Positions 35,713 to 48,060 of a stretch of DNA of 64,000 nucleotides are shown in pieces. A program made the position numbers and the translations under genes. Every line of letters starts with the position of its first letter. The stretch's first letter is position 1. Location of the stretch: contig CM056741.1 in assembly GCA_029851415.1 (NCBI GenBank), positions 91,671,282 to 91,735,281 of the forward strand, in the 5' to 3' direction. The stretch is from Eretmocerus hayati. Lineage: Eukaryota > Arthropoda > Insecta > Hymenoptera > Aphelinidae. The notes under the pieces are model-generated. The model saw nothing but the letters and a program-made list of their open reading frames with translations. It ran no database searches and was not told the DNA's origin.

Positions 35713-36458
35713 CTTTCTGTTCCTGGCTTTCCTTCCCAGAGTGGGCAATTTTCATGAGATAACCAAGTTTCAGTAACTGCCCATACATTTCCAACTCCGC
35801 GTGCAAAAGTGTTGGACCGAACTTTAGGAATTTTTCTTCGTGTGCTCGACAAGGTGATCCAGAAACCTTATAATCTTTATTCATTTTGAAACCCATAGGA
35901 CATCTCAACGTCGAGGAGTTACCAACAAGCTCGTTCACCACTTTTCCATCGAAGAGCGTGTGTTCTACGTAAAAACCGATTTTCACATCTGAATCGTCCT
36001 TGGTTTTGAACTCGTAAGGAACAAGAGGAGTCTTCTCTTTCTCAACACGATCAAACTCATTTTTTATAGCATCACTGCTCTTTTTCTCCATTGATATCCT
36101 CATGGTATGGCAGAATCGTATGTTTTGTGGTGTGCGATTCAACCAAGTTTTTCCAGTGTCTAATGACGTTAATTCAATTATTGTCACACTAGTCACCAGT
36201 AATGAAGCTTGAAGACTCTTGGACTCTAGAGTCTTGTCTTGACATTTCTGATGTGGGTTATTGTGGCCAGCTGAACTGTCGAATCCCCAAGCCATGGTCA
36301 GCATGAGATTCCTCACATCCTCTGGTGTCCAGCCATAATGAAGGATTAACATCAAAACCAACCTCGTGCCACTTATGTTGAGCATATCCTGGAGGCTCGA
36401 TCGTACTTCTGTTTCAGGACAAACCGTCTTCGGTGGCAAGCATTCTTGTAAAGCTTTC
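35713..36458 (-). CDS. Spliced AT-hook/transposon-type gene, second recognised exon
   Basis: A 746-bp exon with a strong acceptor (TGTTCCTTACAG) and donor (CAGAAAG|GTAATA). It reads KALQECLPPKTVCPETEVR, HYGWTPEDVRNLMLTMAWGF, PQNIRFCHTMRISMEKKSS, DGKVVNELVGNSSTLRCP and KFGPTLLHAELEMYGQLLKL. These correspond to the middle of the same arthropod family (W-GCDGSS, NP-P-S-RFCRP, DGK-CNA-T---S---C-IC, FGLS-LHAWIR). It begins in phase 2 and ends in phase 1, and both junctions close the frame with the neighbouring exons. It is open throughout, unlike the third exon. Confidence 0.7.
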
Positions 36459-37447
36459 CTGTAAGGAACATACACATCACATTTTCCGATAGACCCCTCA
36501 CAAATCATGAAACAATATAGGAAGCATTTCATGCTCGGGAAGTCATCAACTGATACCTCCATGACCTCACAATTACAGATTTAGAGATGTAGACTGTAAA
36601 GAGTTTGGGTTGAAATCATTCACAAAATTCAAACTGATGAGGTGTATAACTTCCTAATATACGATAACCATGAACATCATAGAGGTGTCAGATTTGGAGG
36701 GGATATTTGAGATAGTGACAGGACCTTAGTGAATGTTATGAAGCGAAATTACACGTTCCATTTGATTTATCATAGCTCTGAATTCATCTCTCCTAGGTAG
36801 CCTACCTACCAAAAGGAATGGATCATATAGGACCCCACAAAACTTGTTATCTCTGATATAGCTCTTCGTACGGGGATTTTAATCGTCATAATCGAATTTG
36901 AAATTTTGAAAGAACTTTTCCTCCGTAGATCAATCTACAACTTTGACGGGAGAGATCCGATTAATAAAAATTCTCACGGGATACTGTCGATTGTTTCAAA
37001 ACCTGCAATTTCCTTTATTTAGACTCCCCAGTATGACCTTTTCTGTCCGAGAAACGAGCTTGGAGACAAAACTTTGTATTACGTAGGCTGTTTAGGGTGA
37101 TAGCCAGCCAAGCAGCTGTTCCACTTGCTCTTTCTCAATTCTGGTGTAAAATAGCATCAATAAAATATTGCACCAAATAATTTGAACAGAAAAATTTCTC
37201 ATCTTTCTGGCAATGCTAACAAATTTTGCCTCAAACGTAAACTGTGGGAACAAAACATGTAATTGATCACTTATGAGAATGTAGGGATCGTACTCTCTCA
37301 GCATTAAGGGGATGTAGTACTCTCTTGGGTTATCAGGCGGGCTCATACTAGTAGCTCATTCTAAGTGTAGATGGCGACACGTAGAATGAGCTTCTCAAAT
37401 GTAGTTTTTTGTTGTTGGCAGCACTGATTTTCTCTCGGATTTTCTAG
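36459..37447. other. Intron sequence with one unassigned open frame
   Basis: On the minus strand 37346-37092 is open from ATG (MSPPDNPREYYIPLML) and contains an acceptor-like TTTTGTTCCCACAG. I cannot link it to the flanking exons. The rest is without features. Confidence 0.3.
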
Positions 37448-37647
37448 CGCGCGAGTAGACGACTTGGCCGACTTGGATACTAGCTCGAACGATTCGAAAA
37501 TATTCCAGATTTCGTCAAACCATAATGGATCCACCATTTATACCCCTGTATCCTATATATCCACGCTCACAAACATGGATGAATCAGAAATAAGACAGCA
37601 TTTTCCCCAAAACGAGATGAATTCGAAGATTTATGTAAACCAAAAAG
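37448..37647 (+). CDS. Candidate exon of unknown gene
   Basis: A polypyrimidine tract and acceptor (TGATTTTCTCTCGGATTTTCTAG) lead into 200 bp open in one frame (RVDDLADLDTSSNDSKIF, NMDESEIRQHFPQNEM, KIYVNQK) up to a donor AAAAAG|GTATAC. It is acidic and polar, as in transcription-factor linkers. Its entry phase equals the exit phase of the pan exon at 32680, but it does not resemble TCF, which normally continues with HTPSMYP. It may belong to another + strand gene or be chance. Confidence 0.3.
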
Positions 37648-37764
37648 GTATACTCATTTTTCGACGAAAATGGGATTCCTTATCAGTGATTTAGGCCTCA
37701 TCAAAAGCAGAAGATCCATCTATTCAAATTTGCCATCGATGCAGAAAAAATTTTTTTGCCATGA

Positions 37765-38225
37765 GTTCCAAAATTTATGTTCAGAAACAAGAGTGGATCC
37801 AGCGCTTCCTTGGAAAGCAGGTTGATTGACCCAAACAGATCCTCCTTGAGATTCACCGTCTGTCAATTCCTAAATTCATGTTCAGAAACAAAAATAAATC
37901 CAGAGTTTCCTTGGGAAGCAGGTTGGTTCTCCCAAACAGATCCTTTTAGAGATTCACCATCCGTCAATTCCAAAATTCATGTTCAGAAACATGAATGGAT
38001 CCAGAGCTCGCTTGGAAAGCAGGTTGATTCTCCCAAACAGATCCTCCTTGGTTGTACCATCCGTCAATTCCAAAATCCATGCCCAGAAACAAGGATGCTT
38101 CCACAGCTTCATCGGGTAGCAGGTTGATTCACCCAAACAGATTCCTTTAGAGATTCAACATTCGCCAACTCCAAAATTCATGCCCAGAAACAAGGATGCA
38201 TCCACAGCTTCATCGGATAGCAGGT
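37765..38225 (+). repeat. About 101-bp satellite, 4-5 units
   Basis: GTTCAGAAACA (later GCCCAGAAACA) begins units at 37779, 37880, 37981, 38081 and 38182. Each continues through TGGATCCAG, TTGGAAAGCAGGTTGATTC and CCCAAACAGATCCTC. A 116-codon frame across it reflects the repeat only. Confidence 0.85.
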
Positions 38226-38775
38226 TGATCCTCCCAAATAGATAGTCATCTCCATTCGTATTCATCAGCGTCAATGCAATTCACACATTGGAAAATGCAC
38301 ATAAAAGCATGCAAATTCACATGCATAAAAAAAATCCAAGTTCGCACACCAAGTACTCACATGAGCCATTATTGAGAGGAAATAGATTATTCCTTGGACA
38401 GCAGGTTGATCCTCCCATATAGATAGTCATCTGCATTCATGTTTCTCAACATGAATTAAATTGTCTTATTTGGTAACACGGTCATTCATCAAAAAGCATT
38501 CAATTTTACATGCATAAAAAGATATCCAAGTACGCACACCAAGTACTCACATGAATCATTATTAAGAGGAAATAGATTATTCCTTGGACAGCAGGTTGAT
38601 CCTTCCATGTAAATAGTCATCTGCGTTCATGTTCATCAACATAAATTGAGTTGTCTTATTTGATAACACGTACATTCATTAAAAAGCATTCAAATTTACA
38701 TGCATGAAAAGATATCCGAGTTTGCACACCAAGTACTCACATAAACAATTATTGAGAGGAAACCAATTATTCTAT
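38215..38775 (+). repeat. About 185-bp satellite, 3 units
   Basis: Three units start with GGACAGCAGGTTGATCCTCCC and run through AGATAGTCATCTGC, AAAAGCATTCAAATTTACAT and CACACCAAGTACTCACATGA to GAGGAAATAGATTATTCC. The first 20 bases come from the adjacent 101-bp satellite, so one repeat evolved from the other. Confidence 0.85.
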
Positions 38776-39940
38776 AGAACAGCTTCTAGAGGGCTGTTAG
38801 TTTTTGTCTCATGAACTTGAATTATCTTGTCTGGTTCAACAATTTGGAATTGAAACTAACAATAAGTATAGTCTTGCGTCATCAAGAATCTGGAAATTGA
38901 GGTGACAGATATTCAATTGACCCATGGTCTTTTTCAACAATATATAACATGTCGCTGCAATTGTCTGGTTATAAGAAAGCAAGCAAAATAGTTTCCTATC
39001 CATGATATCGTTACAATATAAAAGATAATTCAGCTTATTTCTGGGAGTCTAAGGAACTGCTGATCACAATTAGAAATCCAACTTCATGATTCCTCGCCAT
39101 GAGTACATGCTAATCATGCATCTTGGGAGCTGTGAAAATGGGAAATGGAGTTCTCTAAGAGTTCTAGGTGACTCAGGGGTGATGATTGAACAACTAGAGA
39201 CCAATAACAAGGTCAGAGGCAATGTTCGAGGTTGATGCTACTTGCGGATTCTGAACCACGATATTCAGCAAGTCAACTAAAATAACTTCTAGACAACTAT
39301 TCTACTTCATTCCACTTGTATACAATATTCCATATTTATCACATCATTTTGGATCCAAAAACTCCTCCAAAACTTCTCTCAATGGATATTTGGGGGGAAA
39401 TCTAAGAACTGGCAACCGCAAATGCATGCACTAAGATGGGAAAAACATGATGTAATAAACCATCACTCACGCTACAAAAACACAAACAGCAGCTTTCTCT
39501 TGGTCTCACTAGCTTCCAAAAGATATCGCACTCCTCCGTCATGACAATTTTTTTATGGTCTAGGACCAAATTTTTGTTATTTCAGAGAATAACAAAGCCG
39601 TGTCAAAGGAGGTTGCCACGGTAGTAGCCCAGGTGCATCCTATCCCACCCGCAGGATGCGAGCATTTGCGATTGTGCAGTAGCACACTCAGCACAGCACA
39701 AAACACTCATAGCTGTCACACTTTCACACGACCCGGACACTCTCATCTCCACCAGGAAGCCACGATTTCCTCGCAAAACGCCGACTACGAGGATTTTTGG
39801 TATACCGAAAAAAGCAAGCATGCGAGCAACAGCACACAACAGCACGCGCTTTGCGAACGTCTGCTAGCAGCCGACATCAATACAAGAGACCACGTCAATG
39901 CTGCCAACTTATAAAATGCAGTTCTCAACTTCGCGATACA
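38776..39940. other. Intronic DNA, one weak open frame
   Basis: No supported gene. A + frame around 39561-39914 is open and rich in His, Thr and Ser (QVHPIPPAGCEHLRL), without domain or splice context. Confidence 0.35.
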
Positions 39941-39944
39941 GAAT

Positions 39945-40295
39945 CTTACTCGCATTACCCCAAACTCGTATTTATAGAACTACGGCTCCAAAACTTATCG
40001 AATCAATCCCAAATTTTTCACAGAGTTAGAAGATCCCCGTAGGATTGGTGGAAAGTCCCTCGTGGGGTAATCCAGCTCACAGGAATCCTACACTGTGAGT
40101 ATAATAGTAGCCTAACCTCAAAGAGTTTCGACATTCGAGACAGTTTTTGACTGACACAGGTCTTTTCCAAGGAAATCACTGAATTTCCACCATTTTCACG
40201 AGAATCTTCTAACTCTGTGGAAAATTTGGGATCGATTCGATGGATTTTAGAGCCGTAGTTCTTTAAATACGATTTTGGGGTAATTTAGCAGACGA
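39945..40295. repeat. Foldback of about 350 bp
   Basis: The left arm ATTACCCCAAACTCGTATTT...GAACTACGGCTC...CAGAGTTAGAAGAT is mirrored by ATCTTCTAACTCTG...GAGCCGTAGTTC...AAATACGATTTTGGGGTAAT. A spacer of about 120 bp separates the arms. Confidence 0.75.
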
Positions 40296-40319
40296 ATTTC
40301 GGCCGGTATACGCCATCCC

Positions 40320-40735
40320 CTTAATCAGCTAATATATAGCTAAAATGTCAGCTATTTCTCCCATGGGTCGTCAAACTGCTGATCAAATCAGCAAACACTA
40401 AACTCACGCTTAAATCGATAATTCTGGTGAAGAAACTCCACAAATTCGGGTTCTAATATCGACATGAACACATTAACGACTTTTCCAGACACAGCCACGA
40501 CGAAGTAAAGCGTATTCGTTCGCTATTCACTCATTTCGTGCCACGAGGGGCCCTGTATAGCTGATTATAATCAGCTATAAATCAGTGATTGTAGCTGAAA
40601 AGCAGCTGATGTAGCTGGAATTCAGCTACAGTAGCTATTCGTGTCAGTAGAAAACCGTCGACTGAAATATCAGCTTATCATAGCTGATTCAGTCAGCTAA
40701 TATAGCTGGAATCTCAGCTTACTTTTCCAGGACTA
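40320..40735 (+). repeat. AGCTGA-rich palindromic module, copy B
   Basis: Second copy of the 22975-23315 module in the same orientation, sharing CATTAACGACTTTTCCAGAC and the TATAGCTGATTATAATCAGC block. More AGCTGA motifs follow, and a further cluster lies at 41660-41745, beyond the minisatellite. Confidence 0.8.
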
Positions 40736-41231
40736 GTTTTGCCTCATATTTTCGTTACGCAATAGAAATCAATTCGAAACATTAAGAATTCGCGAATGAA
40801 CCTCATTTCATTCATTCTTCTTTTCTAATCGATAATGAAGCTTCTTCACTGCTCAGGATGGAATAAATTGAAGTAAGAAAGAGCTTTTGAAGAACACTAT
40901 CATACGCTGGCCGCGAAATTTTAAAGAATTTACGAAGAAATTCAGCACGGCGTGAAAGCGATAATGCGCAATCCACCCATTACTCATCATCCTTCCTTCC
41001 ACCCATCTTCATCCACCCATATGACCACCTATCACATTATGCTCCTTTTACATAGGTAACCCGATACGGGAACCGCACAGACAGATTGCGGCTCGGCATT
41101 CAACTGTTACTTTCATAATCCACAGATAGAACCAGTCAGACTGGTTGAAGTTTTCATTCAACCAGTTGGCTGAAGTTTTTCGGAGAAATTTTTTACGGCG
41201 CACAGATGGCCCGCTTTAGCGGCTGGGGGCC

Positions 41232-41500
41232 AGCTTCGGACGCAGGTGGCTCACTTCCAATCCAGGTGGCCCACTTTCGATCCAGGTGGCCCACTTTCGA
41301 TCCAGGTGGCCCACTTTTGATCTGGGTGGCTCACTTACGATACAGGTGGCCCACTTTCGATCCAGGTGGCCCACTTCCGATCTAGGTGGCCCACTTTCGA
41401 TCTGGGTGGCTCACTTACGATACAGGTGGCCCACTTTCGATCCAGGTGGCCCTGTTTTCGATCTGGGTGGCCACTTTCGATCCAGGTGCCCCGCTTGAGA
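41232..41500 (+). repeat. 20-bp minisatellite, second locus, about 13 units
   Basis: Same unit and same strand as 23608-24955 (AGGTGGCCCACTTTCGATCC). It is flanked on both sides by AGCTGA modules. Confidence 0.92.
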
Positions 41501-42140
41501 TGCACTACTTGGGACTTAGAAATCGGGTAATCAAATGGATCCCACCGCACTGCACGAACGATTCTGGAATACCAGAGCCATAAATTTATCACGTGACACC
41601 CGGTGCGCAGGGAAAAACATTCCCGAGCGGTGTTTATCATTGTTCATCACCCTCTGTATTAGCTGATTCAATCAGTGAAAATCCGTTCACGTTAGCTGAC
41701 GAAATCAGCTATCACTAGCTGATTTCCAGCTACCCTAGCTAATCCGCGCTGAGAGAGTAGTCACTTCACACCTGAAAGAAAATCTCATAACATGTTCTGA
41801 AAGATGAAATCATTAACGTCAAAATCATGTGTCGTGATATTTTCGGGTGTATTTTTGCACTAGAACAGAGTTACAGGAAAAGGGACAGGTGCCAGTCTCG
41901 CTATCTCCATAAGCAGTCTACGCAACACAAAGTTTCCATTCCAAGCTCGTTATTCGGATGGAAGTGATCGTGCAGGGAACTTCAAAAAAAGGAAATTGTA
42001 GGTTCTGTACCGATCTTTACTGTAACGATCCGCAACATCCCGTGAGAATTCTGGTGGTCGAATCACTCTCGTAAAAGTTGTAGGTGATCCGCTGAGGGAG
42101 ATCTCTCTCAAATTCTCAACGTTGATCACGGCGACTTTAC

Positions 42141-42349
42141 CATAGACATAGAAGTATAGACTGCCGGTCCCGTATCTTCGTCGTTGACATCGAGGCTCCC
42201 CAATGAGAGTGAGAGAGACGCAACATAGGATCGCATGTTGAAAGCGTGCGCCTTGGAGCATGCCATCTCTCTCACTCTCACGCAAAGGCCTATCTCTCGA
42301 TGACAACGGCGAGTATACGGGACCAGTAGTCTATACTTCTATGTCTATG
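42141..42349. mobile_element. 209-bp MITE with perfect 8-bp target site duplication
   Basis: Terminal inverted repeats start CATAGACATAGAAGTATAG, extend imperfectly to about 35 bp, and end with the exact reverse complement. The flanking octamer GACTTTAC is present on both sides (42133-42140 and 42350-42357). An 8-bp duplication and a terminal CA fit hAT-type elements, although P-like families also make 8 bp. It contains a second internal inverted pair of GAGAGTGAGAGAG. The intact duplication suggests a relatively recent insertion. Confidence 0.88.
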
Positions 42350-42357
42350 GACTTTAC

Positions 42358-43960
42358 CGAAACTTCGAAAATATTCGAGGTACATAAATTGATGGATTTG
42401 TTGTGATTTTGAGATTCCTTTTTTGTAATACCCGTACGACTGCGACAAGTATGTTAGAAATATCACTGTTTCTGAGAGTTCCTTGAGCTACGGTTTTGGG
42501 CGACCCTATATCGGAGCTGTTGTCGGGAACAATTTTCATATGGATTTTCTACTGATCTTATCTTATCTAAAAGAGATTCAACAGCATGTCAGGTTAGAAC
42601 TTCACGTTTTTTGAAAAATCCTTAATCATCGAGTTTTTCTTAGGAAAAGTTCAAAGTCATCAATTTTTCTGAACAAAACACTCTTACACAACAAAGATTA
42701 TTACAGAGGCATCATACAAAGCTCGTCGGAATAGTTTTACAGTGGAATCTTCCGAAAGCGGACACCTTCGTTCGCATCAAATCTGCCCGCTATTTGGAGT
42801 TGTTTGCTGAACAGAGGTTCATTTCTGTGGATATTTCCCTGACAGTCACAAGAAAATTGGCCGTGATTAAGAGGATTCTATTAAAGGAGAGTTCACCGTA
42901 GTCTGAATTCCTGCATTCCTTGAAGTATACTTCAAGGAACGCAGATGATAGAACTATCAAAACGTGCCAAATCAGAAGTCAACGTTTGGTGTCTGAAGAT
43001 ACATCATCTAAATGTCTCGATTTTCGAGGTAACTAGCGCGTTGGCCTCGCTCGCCGACGCTCGCTGCGGCACTGTAGGTATGGCTACCACCTCAAGGTAA
43101 ATAAATTAATTGATTTCCCCAAAAATTCATTGTAACAATTTATGAAAGAAATTGAACAACATAATACATCAATCAGAATATCAAGTATAAACTTTGAACA
43201 AATCATACGTAAAGAATAAATTTATATAAATGAACATAAATTAATTGGTAAATTAATGATATAAAAATATGGTGAAATAAAAAGTGAGTGATGTGCGTGA
43301 AAATTCTAGAATTTCATACAAATAACAGAAGAAACTAGATAGTGACGTAAATTTCGAAATCAACTGATATCTTGACAATGAAATCTTCAAATTATACAAT
43401 GGGATGACATGATCGATGTTTCAATATTTCATTATAATAAAACATAAATGAAATACAAATGGTCTATATATGGAGAAAATCTGAAAGAAAAATCTCTTAA
43501 GATTACCAATTAAAGTAAGGCGTACTACTATTCTTATTGTTCTCTCAGCTGAAACTCGAAGATTTACGAATGAGTGTATTTTGAACTTTCTTAATTTTCA
43601 AGACAATAAATTGAAATTTATGACAAATCCATTCTATCATGACCTGGACTAAACTTAAATTACTTTACTTGGTTTCAGTTATGTGGATCTCTCAAAAAAA
43701 GTTAGAGAAGTGGATATATATAGAATTTAATCTTTGAACTATATCGTTAAAGTGGTCTCAATAATATAACTTCAGTCAATACTCCAAGAGATTAATTGAC
43801 AAATAAGACAAACTCTTATACATTATAGGTTAGAAAATGTCAGAGATTATCATACAAACTCTTGGAAATTAATGAATAAAACTCAATCATATAGAAAATA
43901 CTTATCTAAGAATTCAACTTAAGCAAAATTAAAAGAATATACTTACAAGGAGAGCATCAA
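42358..43960. other. AT-rich intronic DNA, nothing recognised
   Basis: No supported gene. A minus-strand frame (42539-42354) would continue across the MITE insertion site only with a frame change, so I do not call it a gene. Confidence 0.4.
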
Positions 43961-45445
43961 ATTGATTTTCGAAAATAAATGACTATTTCCAAGCTCAACC
44001 CTGACACATGCCACTTGATCCTCACTAAAATCAGAGATACTTCAAGAAAATTTAAATATATTTGAGAAAAATGTCACATATATCCATCACAACAATTTGC
44101 TTACACATACATCATGCATCTGTGTAGAATGCTAATACCGCCTACAGCGAGTTTGCGAAATCAACTCTCAATTTCTATGATACTCAAGAAATTCTCAAGT
44201 AATTTTAAATTTACTTGATTGAAAAACTATCATCGTACTCAATGATCATGATATAAAAATTATTGACTACGACATTCCAAAATGACAGTCTCAACCCTGT
44301 AATGCAGAGAGAAATATATGTATATAATTCAATATTGTTTTCTTTCTACTCTATAATCCCATTTCAATATCTATATTGATATAATCTCCTACATTCCCTC
44401 TATTCCATTTTTCCTACTTCTTCCATTATATAAACTCCCCATCAAAATTCATTTGATTTCATATTATCTTCAACTTTCATTATGTCACACTTTATATTCT
44501 TAGATAATAAGATAGACTCAGATAAAATAAATACTTAGATACACACAACATCGACCATTATGAAAGGAGATAATCAAGTTCGACACAATCAAGTCGATAA
44601 AAGTCTCTTATAGTATTACCAACATCTAAAAAAAATCAAAAAAATACAAAGAATATAAAAGAGAGTTGCAATAAAAATATCCTACTCTACAACTCATTCA
44701 ATTCATCCACTCATTTCTAGCAATCAACAACTCTACTTCCGAAGTTATTCTATCTTTCGAGTTTTGAATTGATTTTCAAAATTAAATGACTATTTCCAAG
44801 CTCAACACTGACACATGCCACTTGATCCTCACTAAAATTAGAGATACTTCAAAAAAACTTAAATATATTTGAGAAACATCTCACATATATCCATCACAAC
44901 AATTTGCTTACACATACAAAACGCATCTGTGTAAAACGCTAACGCCGCCTACAGCGAGCTTGCGAAATCAACTCTCAGTTTCTATGATACTCAAAAAATT
45001 CTCAAGTAATTTTAAATTCTCTTGATGAACAAACTATCATCGTACTCAATGATCATAATATGAAAATCATTGACTACAACATTCCAAAATGACAATCTCA
45101 ACCCTGTAATGCAGAGAAGAATATATGTATATGATTCAATATTGTTTTCTTTCTACTTTATAATTACATTTCGATATCTATATTGATATGATCCCCTACA
45201 TTCCCTTCATTCCATCTTCCCTACTTCTTCCATGATATAACGTCATCATCAAAATTCATTCCATTTCATATTATCTTCAACTCCACACACACACACAACA
45301 TACACACGACAATCACCACACACGACAACACACACAACAAACGTCAACACACGACATCGACCATTATGAAAGGAGATAATCAAGTTTCACACAATTCAGT
45401 CGGTAAAAGTCTCTTACAGTATGTACCAGCATCTAAAAAAAATTT
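43960..45445 (+). repeat. Tandem duplication, period about 806 bp
   Basis: GACTATTTCCAAGCTCAAC at 43981 recurs at 44788, and CATCGACCATTATGAAAGGA at about 44550 recurs at about 45356. The two units are alike over most of 690 bp, including CCGCCTACAGCGAG and AACCCTGTAATGCAGAGA. The second unit has a CA-rich insertion (45280-45350). Confidence 0.88.
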
Positions 45446-45724
45446 TTAAAATATAAAGGCTATAAAAAAATGTTGAAATGAGAAAATTGATTCAAAAATA
45501 TTTAGATTATAACGAAATAACTCGAAGATAACAGAAATATAACTAAAAGATAAAAAATAACCCAAAGATAACTTTCAAATAAGAAATAATCAGGAAATAC
45601 CTTCAAGATGTTCTTAGATGATGAGATGAACTGAGATAAAATAAACACTTAGATAAACGTGACAGTGTCGCGGCAACATCAAACATTATGGAAGCCAATA
45701 GAGGGGTTGAAAGCGGATATTACA

Positions 45725-47075
45725 AAGCAAAAGCGCCGAGAGGCGCCAGTCCAGTTTAAATCATCATAAAGTGAAGTCGATGGCGCTCCAAAAAATCGAG
45801 AGGTCACTCTGGGATACGAGAACATTTAAGAATCATCATCAAAAAAATACTGGTAAGTAATTACAAAATTTACTCCTTTACTACTATATAATTAAAACAA
45901 TTAAAATGAACTAACTATTGACAATATATAATTACATATTCTGTACATATGTTTTTTCAACAAGATATCCTAGCGCAGCACTCACCAAATCAACGCTACG
46001 CCCAGATGCCCTCACGTTTAGTTCTTCAGCGCACACCACTCATACAAACATCTAATCACAGCATGACGGCGAGCACGTGAGCACTACGCATCGACATTTC
46101 TCTACGTATATACAAAGCGAGGAAGCACTCCGGGATTCGCATACATCCAAAAGTCATCGTGGAAAACTGCACTGGTAAGTGATAACATAATTATATTACC
46201 ACCATCATGAATTGAAACAATTCTAACGAAATATATATTAGATGATAGAAAGATAAAACTCATGCACTAAGCGCGCACGATCAAACTATCAACCACATCA
46301 CACAAACACACCAAACAATCACGCTCACCCGAATTGTAAAATCCAACATAAAAAATTATCTAAAATTGAATAGAGAAATACAAACAAATACATATACTCA
46401 TACACTCAACACCAATACACATAAATAATTATTTATATTTAGATGGAACATGATTTATTATACAAACATACAGCACAAACACACATACACAAACGAATAC
46501 ATACGCTCATATAGTCAACACCCATACACAACACTTACATACACAAAATTATTTCATTTCCTAAATTTCTTAAATGATTCAATCATTCATTTCCCAGAGT
46601 CTATCAGAAACACAACGCTCCACATACAGCTCGCCACCGAGGTCACAACGAAGAGTGTCTTAGCCACCATTGACAGTTGGAAGCCACAAGACTATTTTTC
46701 ATCAATAAAGAAGAATATACAAAATTCAACATCAATCACTATCACAGGTATGTAAATTTCATAAAATTCGAAAATATAAATATTATTCATAAAACAATAA
46801 ATAAAAAATTTATTAACAAACATACAATCAAACACAATCATACAGAAAACAAACAAACATGAACATCAACACAAACACACATGGACAAACACAGACGCAC
46901 ACAATCAAATACATACACACATGCACTTAACACCTATATACAACAAATATACACATGGAATAATTTAATCCCTAAAATAATATTAAATTCTACATTACTC
47001 CATCCCACAGCACTCATCGTAAACACGACATCTCATATGCAGCTTCCACCAGAGGTACAGATCTAAAAATTCAAG
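45725..47075 (+). repeat. Diverged modules with splice-donor-like ends
   Basis: Segments ending ATACTG|GTAAGT (45855), GCACTG|GTAAGT (46172) and ATCACAG|GTATGT (46748) are related. The first two share GAGG-CACTC-GGGAT and AAAA-TCATC. The blocks CCAGAGTCTATCAGAAACAC (46596) and CACAGCACTCATCGTAAACAC (about 47005) are also alike. Between them lie CA-rich stretches. They could be duplicated exons of a lost gene or a repeat with chance GTAAGT. The open frames are short. Confidence 0.4.
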
Positions 47076-47132
47076 AACCACTTAGGCCAGATAATAAAAT
47101 TCAACGAATCAACGATGAGTAATAATATAATC

Positions 47133-47135
<3 letters not shown>

Positions 47136-47163
<28 letters not shown>
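47136..47163. repeat. (AT)n microsatellite
   Basis: About 26 bp of AT directly before TCTCCCCCTAATATATAG. Confidence 0.85.
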
Positions 47164-47166
<3 letters not shown>

Positions 47167-47194
47167 CCCCTAATATATAGTAGTAAGAATGAGA

Positions 47195-47505
47195 TTCCTC
47201 TGAATTCCCCTGGATTCCTCTGAATTCCCTTGAACTCCCCTGAATTCCCTTGACTACCTTGAATGCCCAGGAGGGCCCCTGAGGGCCTCTGAGGTCCTTC
47301 GAGGTCCCTTGAGGGCCCCCGAGGGCCCCTGAGGGCCCCGAGTGCCTCTGACCAAATAACCTAAATTACGTTCCATATTCACCTTAGGGGCTGAGAGATT
47401 CCCCTGAGATCCCCTGAGGGCCTGTGAGGGCCCCTGAGGGCCTCCGAGGGCCTCCGAGGGCCCCTGAGGGCCCGTCAATTTTTCTGAGCCCCTGCAGGTC
47501 CCTTA
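47195..47505 (+). repeat. Degenerate 10-12 bp minisatellite with a composition gradient
   Basis: Units drift from AT-richer TGAATTCCCC forms at the left to GAGGGCCCCT forms at the right, interrupted at about 47350-47395 by unique sequence. Open frames reading GPQGPS repeats on the minus strand come from the repeat. Confidence 0.8.
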
Positions 47506-47579
47506 GTCTTGTCAATTTCCCTCTGCAGCCTTCTAGAAATGATCTCGTTCTCATCATCATTATTTTCCGTCTCATTATT

Positions 47580-48060
47580 CAATTATTACAACATTTCAAG
47601 TGAGCTTGGTTTACGAAGAAGATGTATATTTCTTCCAAAAAAATGTGAATTAGAAAAATTTTACAGTATATCCGAGAATCAAAAATCAATAACCAAAATC
47701 TTTGTGTGACGGAACACTCTTCCACAACATGAACTTCATTTCCCAGAATCGAGTTCTCAATTTCCATCTTTTTACCATCTAACAATTTCAATTCATCTAC
47801 AGCCTCCACTGTCACATGTACGTTGAACCTGTAAAGACCACTCAATGAAATCAATTTCGAAACGATTCTTTCCACTCTTATCTGATTGATCAGAAACTAA
47901 CTTAACTCTTCTCTTGTAAGTCACCGCAAACTTCTAACTCCACTCCACGATCGTACGATTCAATTTGACCGTTTCCATCTTTCACAACAATAACATCAAG
48001 TTTGTGACGTATATTTGTGTACACCCAGAATTCCACTTTTATTCTTTTCATTCCTTCGAA
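47580..48060 (-). other. Unassigned protein-like fragments
   Basis: Minus-strand stretches KRIKVEFWVYTNIRHKLDVI (about 48055-47990) and FNVHVTVEAVDELKLLDGKK (47836 downward, after an acceptor-like GTGGTCTTTACAG) look coding, but the phases do not close with the nearest GT donor. They could be remnants of the adjacent Helitron or a separate decayed gene. Confidence 0.3.

Noticed and set aside
47254..47575. Collagen-like GPQGPS frame
   Set aside because: It is a translation of the 10-12 bp minisatellite on the minus strand.
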